The notes under the pieces were generated by a model. It was not told where the DNA came from and made no database searches. It saw nothing but the letters and a program-made list of their open reading frames with translations. Source: Desulfobacteraceae bacterium (lineage in GTDB: Bacteria; Desulfobacterota; DSM-4660; Desulfatiglandales; HGW-15). Taken from it: 5,340 bases of DNA. The stretch lies in NCBI GenBank assembly GCA_003819975.1, contig RPPU01000351.1:1-5340 (forward strand), in the 5' to 3' direction. Of the stretch, positions 4,378 through 5,340 are shown one piece after another (the first letter of the stretch is position 1; every line of letters starts with the position of its first letter). A program made the translations under genes and the position numbers.

Positions 4378-5340
4378 TCGATGCTTCTTGACAAAAATTT
4401 CAAACTGCTCCAAAGCCTGGGGCAGGTTTTTGCGGCCGAAACCGATCCGGAAGCGGTTGGCTTGGCAGCCGAACACCTTGCCCGGCACCAGCAAAACGCC
4501 CTGTTGCTTGACCAAATCTGCGCAAAACCGGGTCGCGTCTCGTTTGCCTTTTAAAGCCGGCAAAGCAATGCTGCCCGCCCTGGGCCGGTACCACTCGAAC
4601 CGATCCTCATGGCGTTCAAAAAACCGGTCCAGCAAATCCAGGTTGGCCAGGATCGTTTTCCTATGGCGACTCGTGATCTTCTCCCGGTTCCGCAATGCGA
4701 TCAGGCCGAGAACCTCGGATGGCGCACTATTGCAGATCGTGGTGTAATCGCGCCAGGCCGCCATTCTCAAAAAAAGTTTAGGATCTTGGGTTGCCAGCCA
4801 GCCTAGGCGCAGGCCGGGCAGACCAAACCCCTTAGAAAGACCTCCCAAGGTAACGGCTTTGGGCAGGAGATCGCACAAGCCCGGACGGCAATCCCGGGAA
4901 TCATATTCCAAAAAACGGTACATCTCATCTGAAAAAACAGTTATTCCGCGTTCCGAAGCCATTTGCACCAATTCCTCCCAATCGGCTTTTTCAAGAATGG
5001 CGCCGGTCGGGTTATGCGGAAAATTGACGATCAGGAGACGGGTCTCTTTACGCAAAAGACTTTTTAACCGGCTGATGGAAAAACGCGGATAATTTTTTTT
5101 CTCCGGTTTCCAAAAAGAGAGCGCACAGCCCAATTTGCGCGGAATCTCGTGCAGGGATTGATAACCCGGCCAGATCGCCACCACATGATCGCCGGGTTTA
5201 AGCAAAGACTGCAAAGCAATGAAAATGCCCTCTTCCGGCGCCACAACCAGCACATGCTCCGGAACGATCTTTTCATAAAGCCCGGCAATGGCCTGACGCA
5301 ACAAAGGATGCCCGGCAGTCTCGGTATAAGCCAAGGAAAG
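4366..5340 (-). CDS. PLP-dependent class I/II aminotransferase (start beyond right edge)
   Basis: The visible 324 residues begin LSLAYTETAGHPLLR at the window edge and lack the N-terminal part; the family is usually about 370-400 long. Numbering from the edge, the fold-type I catalytic set is complete: NFPHNPTG with N110, SDEMY with D138 and Y141 holding the cofactor ring, GGLSKGFGLPGLRLGW with K170 forming the Schiff base, and RIGFG with R298 for the substrate carboxylate. PEEGIFIALQSLLKPGDHV and the stretch DYTTICNSAPSEVLGL match a recurring subfamily of aminotransferases of uncertain substrate. It would move an amino group between an amino acid and a 2-oxo acid in the cytoplasm. The TTG at 5332-5334 is not the start, because conserved sequence continues through it to the edge. 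The stop falls in a repeat array, so the last few residues (RIGY) may derive from repeat sequence. Confidence 0.95.
   Translation of the reverse strand, partial: LSLAYTETAGHPLLRQAIAGLYEKIVPEHVLVVAPEEGIFIALQSLLKPGDHVVAIWPGYQSLHEIPRKLGCALSFWKPEKKNYPRFSISRLKSLLRKETRLLIVNFPHNPTGAILEKADWEELVQMASERGITVFSDEMYRFLEYDSRDCRPGLCDLLPKAVTLGGLSKGFGLPGLRLGWLATQDPKLFLRMAAWRDYTTICNSAPSEVLGLIALRNREKITSRHRKTILANLDLLDRFFERHEDRFEWYRPRAGSIALPALKGKRDATRFCADLVKQQGVLLVPGKVFGCQANRFRIGFGRKNLPQALEQFEIFVKKHRIGY

Noticed and set aside
4209..4391. 60-codon plus-strand open frame
   Set aside because: It reads the 91-bp palindrome and the heptamer arrays; composition reflects repeats, with no ribosome site.

Overview
This 5.3 kb stretch holds six protein genes in mid-GC coding sequence. 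They are separated by unusually long, AT-rich intergenic gaps of roughly 210 to 660 bases, which are crowded with palindromes and short phased repeats. The proteins point to a Gram-negative-type bacterium, probably an anaerobe: two DUF3795-type cysteine-rich proteins, an ECF sigma factor with a cysteine-bearing tail, and a YheO/DauR-type regulator. The repeat-laden spacers remind me of Desulfobacterota-like or uncultured candidate-phylum genomes. That placement is a guess from style, not from a marker gene.

Layout from left to right. (1) 1-298, minus: N-terminal PAS part of a YheO/DauR-like regulator, cut by the window edge, with a strong promoter built into a symmetric palindrome at 332-378. 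(2) 299-615: AT-rich spacer with that promoter and a REP-like hairpin. (3) 616-1035, minus: DUF3795 protein A. (4) 1036-1693: repeat-dense spacer. (5) 1694-2203, plus: DUF3795 protein B, with an added zinc ribbon, divergent from A. (6) 2204-2416: spacer with a second copy of the hairpin element found upstream of B. (7) 2417-3205, minus: ECF sigma factor with a C-terminal extension of about 90 residues. (8) 3206-3453: spacer with a dyad overlapping a candidate promoter. (9) 3454-4092, minus: HAD-family phosphatase. (10) 4093-4365: spacer with a 91-bp near-palindrome and 7-nt tandem repeats. (11) 4366-5340, minus: PLP-dependent aminotransferase, missing its start.

No obvious pathway ties the genes together. 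The HAD and aminotransferase genes are co-directional but lie about 270 bases apart with a large palindrome between them, so a shared operon is doubtful. The sigma gene has no anti-sigma gene beside it. No CRISPR, tRNA, rRNA, transposase or phage gene is visible. The most distinctive content is the intergenic repeat population: a symmetric back-to-back promoter, a duplicated hairpin element flanking gene B, five arrays of TAGG-type units phased at 7-8 nt, and two large palindromes. The paralogous Cys-rich gene pair is the other notable feature.
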